64,000 nucleotides of DNA from Lachnospiraceae bacterium (lineage in GTDB: Bacteria; Bacillota; Clostridia; Lachnospirales; Lachnospiraceae). A program made the translations under genes and the position numbers. The DNA is taken from the NCBI GenBank assembly GCA_024699325.1, contig JAILPS010000002.1, forward strand, positions 1 to 64,000, read 5' to 3'. Below the pieces are notes generated by a model. The model saw only the letters and a list, made by a program, of their open reading frames with translations, made no database searches and was not told where the DNA came from. This document shows, piece by piece, positions 17,290-25,702 of the stretch. The stretch's first letter is position 1. Each line of letters begins with the position of its first letter.

Positions 17290-18696
17290 ATGGGCGGATT
17301 TTTCGGAGTAGCTTCCAAGGAAAACTGTATTTTCGACCTGTTCTTCGGAACTGACTACCATTCACACTTAGGAACCAGAAGGGCCGGAATGGCAACCTAT
17401 GGCGCTAAGAATGGTTTCACCAAGAGCATCCACAACATCGAGGGTTCACCATTTAGAACGAAGTTCGACAAGGAGCTTCCTGATTTTGACGGCAATCTCG
17501 GTATCGGATGTATCTCAGATTTTGAGGCACAGCCTATTCTTGTCAGATCACATCACGGCACATTTGCCATCACCACTGTAAGCAAGATTAACAACGCTGA
17601 GGACATCGTAAGCGGCATTCTCAAGGATAAGGTTCACTTTTTCGAGATGAGCAACGGAGAGATCAACCCCACAGAGTTAGTCGCAGCGCTTATCAACCAG
17701 AAGGACAACCTGATCGAAGGCATCAAATACGCCCTCGACACGATTGACGGTTCTCTCTCACTTCTTTTGTTAACACCTAAGGGAATATATGCTGCCAGAG
17801 ATAACATGGGACGCACCCCGGTTGTCATGGGCAAGAAGGAGGATGCAATATGCGCCTGCTTCGAGAGCCATTCATTTTTAAATCTCGGATATCAGAACCT
17901 TAAGGAGTTAGGTCCCGGCGAGATTGTCGTATTTGACGACCACTCAGTCAAGACTCTGGTTGCTCCAGGCAAAAAGAAGAAGGTCTGCACCTTCCTTTGG
18001 GTTTACTACGGATACCCTTCAGCGGTTTACGAGGGTGTCAATGTCGAGGAGATGCGCTACAACTGTGGACGACTTATGGCTAAGCGTGACAACGTAAAGG
18101 CTGACGTCGTTGCGGGTGTTCCGGATTCCGGAACTGCACACGCAGTTGGATATGCCAACGAGAGCGGCATTCCATTTTCAAGACCATTTATCAAATACAC
18201 ACCTACATGGCCAAGATCCTTCATGCCTACCATTCAGACCAAGCGAAACCTTATCGCTCACATGAAGCTTCTTCCTGTGCATGAGCTTATCAAGGACAAG
18301 TCACTTCTCTTAATCGATGACAGTATCGTAAGAGGAACACAGCTTCGCGAGACCACAGAATTCCTCTATGAGAGCGGAGCCAAGGAGGTTCACATAAGAC
18401 CTGCATGTCCGCCACTGCTCTACGGCTGTAAGTATCTTAACTTCTCACGCTCTAACTCAGAGATGGAGCTTATCGGCAGAGTCGTTATCAAGGAGCTCGA
18501 GGGTGACAATGTCACACCTGAGGTTTTAGCAGAGTACGCAGACCCCAACTCAGAGAAGTACGAGAGAATGGTTGAGGGCATCCGCAAGAAGTTAAACTTC
18601 ACATCACTTCGCTTCAACCGCTTAGACGATATGCTTGAGAGCGTTGGAATTCCTGCCGAGAACCTGTGCACCTACTGCTGGGACGGCAAGGAGTAA
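17290..18696 (+). CDS. PurF paralogue lacking the glutaminase site
   Basis: Homologous over its full 468 residues to glutamine PRPP amidotransferase, the first enzyme of purine synthesis. The C-terminal phosphoribosyltransferase half is well kept: GVPDSGTAHAVGYA, LLLIDDSIVRGTQ (PRPP loop). Cysteines lie where clostridial and Bacillus PurF bind a 4Fe-4S cluster (KKVCTF, LYGCKY, LCTYCW). The N-terminal half keeps the fold but not the chemistry. It begins MGGFFGV where PurF has the nucleophile in CGIFGI. The GHVRYST motif reads GIGCISDF and the NG loop is gone. It therefore should not use glutamine. Ammonia-dependent activity, a different amine acceptor or a regulatory role are all open. Monocistronic. 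The true purF is presumably elsewhere. Confidence 0.85.
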   Translation: MGGFFGVASKENCIFDLFFGTDYHSHLGTRRAGMATYGAKNGFTKSIHNIEGSPFRTKFDKELPDFDGNLGIGCISDFEAQPILVRSHHGTFAITTVSKINNAEDIVSGILKDKVHFFEMSNGEINPTELVAALINQKDNLIEGIKYALDTIDGSLSLLLLTPKGIYAARDNMGRTPVVMGKKEDAICACFESHSFLNLGYQNLKELGPGEIVVFDDHSVKTLVAPGKKKKVCTFLWVYYGYPSAVYEGVNVEEMRYNCGRLMAKRDNVKADVVAGVPDSGTAHAVGYANESGIPFSRPFIKYTPTWPRSFMPTIQTKRNLIAHMKLLPVHELIKDKSLLLIDDSIVRGTQLRETTEFLYESGAKEVHIRPACPPLLYGCKYLNFSRSNSEMELIGRVVIKELEGDNVTPEVLAEYADPNSEKYERMVEGIRKKLNFTSLRFNRLDDMLESVGIPAENLCTYCWDGKE

Positions 18697-18729
18697 TTTA
18701 TATATTAATCATTTACATATTAACGAAAC

Positions 18730-18770
18730 AGCCCCGGACCACTTCATGGCCCGGGGCTTATTGTGTCTTA
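18730..18770. terminator. Bidirectional terminator between PurF-like and cellulase genes
   Basis: AGCCCCGG (18730-18737) pairs with CCGGGGCT (18751-18758), with one mismatch and two further pairs inside. T-rich sequence lies on the plus side (TTATTGTGTCTT) and a shorter T stretch on the minus side. It serves the two convergent genes. Confidence 0.8.
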
Positions 18771-18779
18771 TAGTCAGGA

Positions 18780-21563
18780 TTATTCGTCCTTCTTACTCTG
18801 GTTCTTAAGCTTGATAACCTTGTAAATCATAATCTCTGTGACAATCAGGAATATGAAAACTAACACCACGATGACAATCGCAAATATCATCTTCTGGTTG
18901 CCTGAGTTGTCTGATGTACTCTCGTCATCGTCATCTGAGCTCTTAGCCTTATCTGAGCTGGAGTTTCCTGATGAATTATCTGAGCTGTCAGACTTATCTG
19001 AGGTGTTATTCTTGTCAGATGTCTTGTTATTGTTATCGCTCTGGCTGTACTCTGCCGGCTCTGTTATGTCTGTTGCCGCCTCATTTTCCTTCGGCTGCTC
19101 GACAGTTATGCCGTTGCCGCTTCCCGTGCTTCCCACGATAATTCCCTCGTCAGTTGATGATAAGAGATATGCGCTAAGCCATGCTGCAGGCGAGTTCCAG
19201 TTGATTGTACATTCATTAACTGACCACGCCTCTATGTGATCCATGTAGCACTTCGCAGGCGCGATTGTGCCCTTCTTCCAGCCTGAACCCTGAACCCATG
19301 GGTCCTGCATACCGCTGTTTGGTCCGCCGACCAATACGCCTGAAGGCGCAAGCGGGAATGCCGCATCTAAGAGGTTTGACCACCATCTGTGGTGAGGATA
19401 CATTACAGCATGTGTGCCGTAGCCTGTGACATATGAATAGTCCATAGGGTTTCGGCCGAGGATGTAATCCATGCCGCTCACCGCGCCGTTGTAATAGTCC
19501 TTAGAATCGTCTAAAACTGCCGCATATGCCATGACGATTGAGTTGTCAACCACGAAGGAGTTAGAACCCCAAACATAGCCGTTGTCTGTGTCGTTGTAGG
19601 CAATCTGTGATGACTGATATGGCAGGTTGTAGCCTGTATTGTCCTCAACACCTATGAAATAATCTGCCGCTGACTTGATATTCTTAACTGCTGTAGAATA
19701 GTCTGATGAACCTACAGCATCCTTATTAATGGAAATGCTTAGCGTTCCGAGAGTCGCTGTGTGGCCCCAGTCGAAGCTTCCGCAAAGACCTGCTGCCTCT
19801 CCGCCGTCAAGCGTTGTGAGCGCCTGAAGGAAGAATTTAGAGGACTCCATATCGCTAAAATATGTCTTATCGCCTGTTGTTATGTACAACTCACAGGCTG
19901 CCCAGTAGAATTCGTCTGTGACGTCGTCGTCGCCGTATGCACCGCCGCCTGTAGGGCTTTCGAGAGGCGCATAGACTGAAGGGTTTGCCTTCGCCGCCGC
20001 ATATGTTCTCTTGGCGATGTCTAAGCACTCTGATGCGAAGCTGTCATCAATGCCCTTCCAGAGTCTTGCAGCCTGTGCCGCACATGCTGCAACGTTGAGT
20101 GTGGCTGCGGTTGTAGGAGGCATGATCACACGGCTCTCCTCGTCATCTGCAGGGGCAAGCGCAAGACCTGTCCATGCCGCGTCGTGAACCTTGTGATAAA
20201 CCATGTCCTTATATGAACCGCTCTGGACAAGCATTTTGAACATCCACTCCATCTCGTATCTGGCCTCGTCGAGAAGGTCCGGATAGCCGTTGTTGTTCTC
20301 AGGAATGCTCATGGTTCCATCTGCAAATGCATCCTCGTAGCCTGAAAACTTGCTCATCTCGTAGAGATTCTGAAGCATCCACAGAGAGATACCGCCGTTT
20401 ACAACGTATTTGCCGTGGTCTCCGGCGTCGTACCATCCGCCTGTCACATCCTGTGTTCCTGATGTGGCATTTACATTATTCCAGTCTGTCACGATGGACG
20501 CCACGTCGCTTGAGTGACCTGCAGCTCTTGCAAGTGATGATGCGTTTGATGATGTGATGTATTTAGCCTCTATCGCGATGCCTGAACGGTTCTGATAGAA
20601 GTAGTTGAGCGCGTCGTAGAGAAGCGCTGAATATGACTTGTTGTCGTCGATTGCAAATGTTCTTGAGCTCTGTCCGTTAGAGGTCTCAATGTGATATGTT
20701 CCCGCGGTGTTAAAATCACTGAAATCCAGCTTGTGAACCGTGTCGCCCGAATCGCTGTCGTAGCCAAACACCTCGCTTGTGCCCTCGTAAACGCTCTTGC
20801 CGCTCTCGTCGATAAGCTCGAAGGATACGCCTGAACCACTGTCACACAAAAGTGTTGCAATCTTGTCCGCGCCTGAGAAATAACCAACCTGGTTTGTGAG
20901 AACTCCTGAGCGCGTCCACGCCTCCGCTGCCACGTAGTCGTTCTCGTCGTTGGTAAGGTCCTCGAGGGACATGTTGTCGAAGTAGATCTCTGTTCCCGCA
21001 GGGAAGCAGCCGCCAGGTGTGTACTGTCCGTCACCGCCTAAGTGGAATGCCCACTCCGCAACCTCCATGCCTGAAGCCGCTGTAAATGTCAGGTCAACCA
21101 CCTTCGTCTGGTTGGCGCTTATCTGTATCGGGTCCCAGGTTGAATCCAGGTCGTAGCCGTTACTCATGTTGTGCCAGATTTCAACTGTACCGTCGAGATT
21201 ACCAATCTTGGTGTAGTATTTGCCTGAGTTGGATGCAGTTATCTCGTAGTGAACATGGTACTGATGACCTGCCACAATCTTAAGTCCTCTGTGTCTGAAC
21301 TGGCAGTCCCAGCGGTCCTCTCCGCCCTTGGATGCGCCGCCCGGATTGACGATGGTGATGTAATATCTTCCATCCTTAAGCTCAAACTCCATCTCGGCAG
21401 GTTCAGATTCGACAATGTGCCATGGAAGTCCCACGCCATCGTCAAAATCCGTCTGGCCAAGCTGTTCTCCCGCAAGCGTAACTGCCGGAGAAAAACACGT
21501 TAGCGCCACAAGCATCGCCGTGGCGCCAGCTAGCAACCTTTTTGCAAAACCTAGTCTCCTCAT
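18780..21563 (-). CDS. Membrane-anchored GH9 endoglucanase with CBM4/9-like domain
   Basis: A 927-residue secreted beta-1,4-glucanase. Residues 1-31 are a signal peptide. About 35-195 looks like a CBM4/9 carbohydrate-binding module. About 210-305 is the Ig-like CelD_N domain (GVLTNQVGYF onward). About 310-805 is the GH9 catalytic domain, with the base region GGWYDAGDHGKYV, the substrate His motif PHHRWWS and the acid in VNECTINWNSPA. A Ser/Asp/Asn/Lys-rich linker follows (about 830-885), then a hydrophobic helix (about 890-914) and a Lys-rich tail. The enzyme should therefore stand on the cell surface held by its own helix, without sortase or dockerin signals. I start at the ATG after GGAGG. 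The gene lies 37 bases behind coaX and may be co-transcribed with the CoA operon. Confidence 0.94.
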   Translation of the reverse strand: MRRLGFAKRLLAGATAMLVALTCFSPAVTLAGEQLGQTDFDDGVGLPWHIVESEPAEMEFELKDGRYYITIVNPGGASKGGEDRWDCQFRHRGLKIVAGHQYHVHYEITASNSGKYYTKIGNLDGTVEIWHNMSNGYDLDSTWDPIQISANQTKVVDLTFTAASGMEVAEWAFHLGGDGQYTPGGCFPAGTEIYFDNMSLEDLTNDENDYVAAEAWTRSGVLTNQVGYFSGADKIATLLCDSGSGVSFELIDESGKSVYEGTSEVFGYDSDSGDTVHKLDFSDFNTAGTYHIETSNGQSSRTFAIDDNKSYSALLYDALNYFYQNRSGIAIEAKYITSSNASSLARAAGHSSDVASIVTDWNNVNATSGTQDVTGGWYDAGDHGKYVVNGGISLWMLQNLYEMSKFSGYEDAFADGTMSIPENNNGYPDLLDEARYEMEWMFKMLVQSGSYKDMVYHKVHDAAWTGLALAPADDEESRVIMPPTTAATLNVAACAAQAARLWKGIDDSFASECLDIAKRTYAAAKANPSVYAPLESPTGGGAYGDDDVTDEFYWAACELYITTGDKTYFSDMESSKFFLQALTTLDGGEAAGLCGSFDWGHTATLGTLSISINKDAVGSSDYSTAVKNIKSAADYFIGVEDNTGYNLPYQSSQIAYNDTDNGYVWGSNSFVVDNSIVMAYAAVLDDSKDYYNGAVSGMDYILGRNPMDYSYVTGYGTHAVMYPHHRWWSNLLDAAFPLAPSGVLVGGPNSGMQDPWVQGSGWKKGTIAPAKCYMDHIEAWSVNECTINWNSPAAWLSAYLLSSTDEGIIVGSTGSGNGITVEQPKENEAATDITEPAEYSQSDNNNKTSDKNNTSDKSDSSDNSSGNSSSDKAKSSDDDDESTSDNSGNQKMIFAIVIVVLVFIFLIVTEIMIYKVIKLKNQSKKDE

Positions 21564-21571
21564 AAATCCTC

Positions 21572-21595
21572 CACATTTATAAATTGGCAAATGTG
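21572..21595 (-). promoter_or_regulatory. Small hairpin over the cellulase ribosome binding site
   Basis: CACATTT (21589-21595 on the minus strand) can pair with AAATGTG (21572-21578), whose last base abuts the GGAGG site of the cellulase gene. It could tune translation, and no promoter or terminator is visible in the 37-base gap after coaX. Weak evidence. Confidence 0.3.
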
Positions 21596-21600
21596 CCAGA

Positions 21601-22362
21601 CTATTTTAAAGCCTGACACATCAAACCCATACCCCTGACAAGCATGTCGGGGTCATATACATGTTCATGTTCCACAAGTCCCTCAACCACTCCGGCGAGA
21701 CCACCTGTCATGAGAAGAGTTACCCTTTTTCCTAACTGTTTTTCAATTCTTGAGACCATGCCGTCCACCATGGCAGCCGCTCCCACAACAGCACCTGACT
21801 GCATGCAGCCGTGTGTGTTTTTGCCGATAAGGTTTTTAGGCGCCACAAGAGGCACCTCAGACAACTGCGCCGCATTGTTAACCAGCGCTCTGAAGCTTGT
21901 CACAACTCCTGGAGCAATCATTCCTCCCAGGAAATTCTTATCCTCGTCGATAACGTTGATGGTTGTGGCAGTTCCCATGTCCACCGTCACTGCAGGCAGC
22001 GGATACTTAGCCGCAGCCCATGTGGCGTCAACTATTCTGTCCGTTCCGACCTTCTCAGGCTCGTCCACGCACAGTTTTAGCATGGATGTGCTCTGCGACT
22101 TGATTATGATAGGGTTCATGCCCTTAATCAGTCTCCTGACCGCCTCTGCCAAAACCTCTGTGAGCGCAGGAACAACGCTTGAAATGATGGCCGCGTCGTA
22201 GTGGTAGTGCTCAAGGTTTGTGTCGTCTAAGAGAAGCATGTACTCTGAGATGCTCCAGAACTTCTCTGTGGGCATCTTGGTGCTCTCAACAACTTCGTTC
22301 TTCTCCACGTCAAATGCATACGCTCCGACCGTGGAATTACCTATATCAATCGCAAGTATCAT
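21601..22362 (-). CDS. coaX: Type III pantothenate kinase
   Basis: Phosphorylates pantothenate with ATP, the first committed step to CoA. Type III enzymes are feedback-insensitive and often need a monovalent cation. The 253-residue protein opens with MILAIDIGNSTVGA (phosphate loop of the ASKHA fold). It has GTDRIVDATWAA, the second aspartate motif VTVDMGTATTINV and a C-terminal TGGLAGVVEGL adenosine motif, all in the family order. It overlaps coaBC by four bases and closes the pantothenate-CoA gene set before the cellulase gene. Confidence 0.95.
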   Translation of the reverse strand: MILAIDIGNSTVGAYAFDVEKNEVVESTKMPTEKFWSISEYMLLLDDTNLEHYHYDAAIISSVVPALTEVLAEAVRRLIKGMNPIIIKSQSTSMLKLCVDEPEKVGTDRIVDATWAAAKYPLPAVTVDMGTATTINVIDEDKNFLGGMIAPGVVTSFRALVNNAAQLSEVPLVAPKNLIGKNTHGCMQSGAVVGAAAMVDGMVSRIEKQLGKRVTLLMTGGLAGVVEGLVEHEHVYDPDMLVRGMGLMCQALK

Positions 22363-23558
22363 TGTCTCATCTTCATAATGGTAGTCAGAAGTTCGCCTGC
22401 GACCTCCTGCTTGCTCATCAATGGAAGCTCCTTTACGTTATTTTCCGTGATAATAGTTACTACGTTGGTGTCCACGCCGAAGCCGGCTCCGGAAACCTTC
22501 AGGTTGTTGGCGACAATCATGTCAAGCTTCTTCTTGGCAAGCTTCTTCTTGGAATTCTCCAGCATATTCTGCGTCTCCATGGAGAAACCGCACACAAACA
22601 ATCCGTCGTGTCTGTTGTTCGCCACCCATCCTAATATATCATCAGTTCGCGCCAGTTTCAAGGTTAGATCATCATCTGATTTTTTAATTTTTTCGTCTGC
22701 GACCTCGGCTGGTCTGTAGTCCGCAACCGCCGCGCTCTTGACTAAAACATCCGTCTCAGGGATAGCATTTTTGATTGCATTTAACATATCCAGGGCGCTG
22801 GTTACGTTCACTACATTGACAAATGGAGGTGCGCTAAGCTCGCTGTGACCTGTGATAAGAGTCACGTCGGCGCCTCTTAGCATGGCCTCTCTTGCCACGG
22901 CGTAGCCCATCTTGCCTGTGCTGTGGTTTGTTATGTAGCGCACAGGGTCGATTGCCTCCTGTGTAGGACCTGCCGTAACCGTGACATGAACTCCGGCCAT
23001 GTCATGCTCTCTTGCAAGCTCCCTATAGACATATTCGCACAAAACCTCCGGCTCAGGAAGCTTGCCCGCGCCCACGTCCTTACATGCGAGAAGTCCCACC
23101 GCCGGCTCGATAATCTCGAAGCCGTAGTGCTTAAGCTTCTCAATATTGTCCTGTGTGATAGGATTCTCAAGCATGGCTGTGTTCATGGCAGGCGCCACTA
23201 ACTTCTTACACTTAGCTGCAAGAATGGTGGTGGTTAAGAAGTCATCCGCGATGCCGTTAGCCATCTTGGCTATGACGTTGGCTGTTGCAGGGGCGACAAG
23301 TATCAGGTCACAGGCCTTCGCAAGCTCGATATGGGCCACGTCATATTTAAAATTTCTGTCAAAGGAATCCACAACACATCTGTTGTTTGTAAGTGTTTCA
23401 AATGTCAGGGGTGTTATAAACTCAGTGGCGTTCTTCGTCATGATAACATGGACGTCGGCGCCAGTTTTTCTGAGGGCGCTGGCCACATTTGCCATCTTGT
23501 AAGCGGCAATGCCCCCTGTTACAGCCAGTACTACGCACTTTCCCTGTAAATTCTCCAT
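22359..23558 (-). CDS. coaBC: Bifunctional phosphopantothenoylcysteine synthetase/decarboxylase
   Basis: Joins cysteine to 4'-phosphopantothenate using CTP and decarboxylates the product to 4'-phosphopantetheine. The 399-residue fusion has the flavin-dependent CoaC domain first (about 1-180). It has AVTGGIAAYK at the start, the catalytic His in YDVAHIEL and PAMNTAM. The CoaB domain follows (about 190-399), with VTAGPTQEAIDPVRYI, the NHSTGKMG motif and SAAVADYRP. It lies one base after panD and overlaps coaX by four bases. Confidence 0.96.
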   Translation of the reverse strand: MENLQGKCVVLAVTGGIAAYKMANVASALRKTGADVHVIMTKNATEFITPLTFETLTNNRCVVDSFDRNFKYDVAHIELAKACDLILVAPATANVIAKMANGIADDFLTTTILAAKCKKLVAPAMNTAMLENPITQDNIEKLKHYGFEIIEPAVGLLACKDVGAGKLPEPEVLCEYVYRELAREHDMAGVHVTVTAGPTQEAIDPVRYITNHSTGKMGYAVAREAMLRGADVTLITGHSELSAPPFVNVVNVTSALDMLNAIKNAIPETDVLVKSAAVADYRPAEVADEKIKKSDDDLTLKLARTDDILGWVANNRHDGLFVCGFSMETQNMLENSKKKLAKKKLDMIVANNLKVSGAGFGVDTNVVTIITENNVKELPLMSKQEVAGELLTTIMKMRQ

Positions 23559-23559
23559 A

Positions 23560-23949
23560 CTACATATCCTCTAATAAGCCGTGCTTCTCGTAATCAGTCA
23601 CACGGGAAATGTGGTTCTCATCATCCACAAACACGACCCTCGGTCTGTACTCGCGGGCCTCCTCAGGTGTCATCTGGCAGTAGCACATGATGATGACCTT
23701 GTCGCCTGTGCTCACACATCTCGCAGCGGCGCCGTTAAGGCAGATCATGCCTGAGCCCGGCTCGCCACAGATGGTATATGTCTCAAAACGGTTGCCATTG
23801 TTAACGTCAACGATCTGTACTTTTTCATATTCATTGATGCCTGATGCCTCTAAAAGTACAGGATCAACTGTTATGGAACCGACATAGTCGAGCTCAGCCT
23901 GAACAACTGTAGCTCTGTGAATCTTGGCCTTTAACATATTTAGCAGCAT
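23560..23949 (-). CDS. panD: Aspartate 1-decarboxylase proenzyme
   Basis: Makes beta-alanine for pantothenate. The 129-residue proenzyme matures by cleavage at Gly24-Ser25 (YVGSITVD), generating the pyruvoyl cofactor from Ser25, exactly the family position. Other typical stretches are [11 protein letters not shown] at the start, [15 protein letters not shown] and the substrate loop GAAARCV. It sits between panC and coaBC with 1-4 base gaps, and GGAGG precedes the ATG. Confidence 0.97.
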   Translation of the reverse strand: MLLNMLKAKIHRATVVQAELDYVGSITVDPVLLEASGINEYEKVQIVDVNNGNRFETYTICGEPGSGMICLNGAAARCVSTGDKVIIMCYCQMTPEEAREYRPRVVFVDDENHISRVTDYEKHGLLEDM

Positions 23950-23952
23950 TTA

Positions 23953-24801
23953 TTATTCCTCCACAATAAAGTTGTCGATAAGTCTTGTCTTACCGATGTA
24001 TACAGCCATAGCCACAAGCACTCCGTCAGCGATCTCGTGGGTTGGCATCATTGTAACGCCGTCGACTGCGCTCACGTAGTCGATTCTGGCAAGCGGTTCA
24101 GCCTCGATATTCTTAACCATGGCAGCCACAACCTTGTCAGCATCCTTCTCGCCGTCCTTAACCATCTTCTGGCCTAAGAAAACAGACTTGGATAATACTA
24201 ATGCAGCCTTTCTCTCCTCTGCGTTTAAGTAGGTGTTTCTTGAAGACTTAGCCAGTCCGTCAGCCTCTCTTACAATCGGGCAGCCGACGATCTCGATGCC
24301 GTAGCTCATGTCCTTGACCATCTTTCTGATGATGGCTAACTGCTGTGCGTCCTTCTGTCCGAAGAAAGCCTTGTCAGGGAGCACAATATTGAAGAGCTTA
24401 CTTACGACTGTGCACACGCCCCTGAAGTGGATTGGACGTGTCTTGCCGCATAACTGCTTGGGCATGTCTGAGAGTATCTCCACATAAGTTGCGGCGTTCT
24501 CGTCGTACATCTCAGAAACCTCGGGATGGAAAACCATGGCGCATCCGTGCTCCTCTAAGAGCTTGCAGTCGTGATCAAAATCCCTTGGATATGTTGCCAG
24601 GTCCTCGTTAGGTCCAAACTGTGTAGGGTTTACAAACACGCTGGCAACCACTCTGTCGCACTGTGATACAGCCTTGTCAACTAAGCTTGCATGTCCCTCG
24701 TGTAAATATCCCATGGTTGGAACTAAGCCCACGCTTAAGCCCTCTTTTCTCCACTCTGCTACTGTTTTTCTAACCTCTGCTATTGTTCTTGCGATTATCA
24801 T
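23953..24801 (-). CDS. panC: Pantothenate synthetase
   Basis: Condenses pantoate and beta-alanine with ATP. The 282-residue cytosolic enzyme belongs to the nucleotidyl transferase (HIGH) superfamily. VPTMGYLHEGH is the HIGH-type motif, FFGQKDAQQLA follows, and the KMSKS-like loop is AKSSRNTYL. Length is standard. GGAGGATAT precedes its ATG. Third of the pathway genes in this operon. Confidence 0.97.
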   Translation of the reverse strand: MIIARTIAEVRKTVAEWRKEGLSVGLVPTMGYLHEGHASLVDKAVSQCDRVVASVFVNPTQFGPNEDLATYPRDFDHDCKLLEEHGCAMVFHPEVSEMYDENAATYVEILSDMPKQLCGKTRPIHFRGVCTVVSKLFNIVLPDKAFFGQKDAQQLAIIRKMVKDMSYGIEIVGCPIVREADGLAKSSRNTYLNAEERKAALVLSKSVFLGQKMVKDGEKDADKVVAAMVKNIEAEPLARIDYVSAVDGVTMMPTHEIADGVLVAMAVYIGKTRLIDNFIVEE

Positions 24802-24839
24802 CTCATATCCTCCTCAATTAAACATCGACTAATTATTAA

Positions 24840-25682
24840 TTAAAACATCTTGTCAAGCTGTGCTAAGTATTCATCTGAGCAGTCACTCTTGGCGTATGTG
24901 CGCTCGACCTCAGGAAATGTTCCCGCCTTAACCTCCTCAGAGTATGCCTTGAAGGCATTGACCATCTGCTCGCCGACATTGCCGAAAACCTTCACAAACT
25001 TAGGTGTTCTGTCGCTCATGCCAAGCATATCCTGATATACCAAAACCTGCGCGTCACATGCGTTTGATGCGCCGATGCCGATGGTGATGATGTCAAGTTT
25101 CTTCGTGATCAGAGCTGCAAGCTTAGGCGGAACGCACTCAAGTGTTACTGCAAACGCTCCGGCCTCCTGAACTGCAAGGGCATCCTCCAAAACGCGCTTT
25201 GCGTTCTGCTCGCCCTTGCCCTGGACCTTAAAACCGCCCATGGTGTTGACAGACTGAGGTGTCATGCCGATGTGTCCCACAACAGGAATTCCTGCGCCTG
25301 TGATGGCCTTAATGGCAGGTGCCATGTCGCGGCCGCCCTCGAGCTTAACGCCCTGCGCTCCTGTTTCCTTCATGATCCTGCCCGCGCTCTCAAGAGCCTG
25401 TGCAGGTGATATCTGGTAGCTCATAAAAGGCATATCCACGATTACCATCGCGTTCTGTGTGCCCCTTACAACGCTTCTTCCGTAAACTATCATCTCGTCA
25501 AGTGTGACGGGAAGTGTGTCGTTGTAGCCCTGCATTGTCATGCCGAGGCTGTCTCCTACAAGAATAAAATCAATCCCTGCCTGGTCAACCAGTCTCGCTG
25601 TTGTGTAATCATAACATGTGAGCTGGGCAAGCTTCTCTCCGGCAGCCTTCTTGGCCGCAAGTGTTGCAACTGTGTTTCTCAT
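24840..25682 (-). CDS. panB: Ketopantoate hydroxymethyltransferase
   Basis: Transfers a hydroxymethyl group from methylene-tetrahydrofolate to alpha-ketoisovalerate, giving ketopantoate. The 280-residue TIM barrel has LTCYDYTTARLVD near the start, the metal site LVGDSLGMTMQGY, VKLEGG, the motif GHIGMTPQ and LECVP. Full length. It follows the panG-type gene by 20 bases and precedes panC by 38 bases. Confidence 0.97.
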   Translation of the reverse strand: MRNTVATLAAKKAAGEKLAQLTCYDYTTARLVDQAGIDFILVGDSLGMTMQGYNDTLPVTLDEMIVYGRSVVRGTQNAMVIVDMPFMSYQISPAQALESAGRIMKETGAQGVKLEGGRDMAPAIKAITGAGIPVVGHIGMTPQSVNTMGGFKVQGKGEQNAKRVLEDALAVQEAGAFAVTLECVPPKLAALITKKLDIITIGIGASNACDAQVLVYQDMLGMSDRTPKFVKVFGNVGEQMVNAFKAYSEEVKAGTFPEVERTYAKSDCSDEYLAQLDKMF

Positions 25683-25702
25683 GATTATACCCTTACCTTT
25701 CC

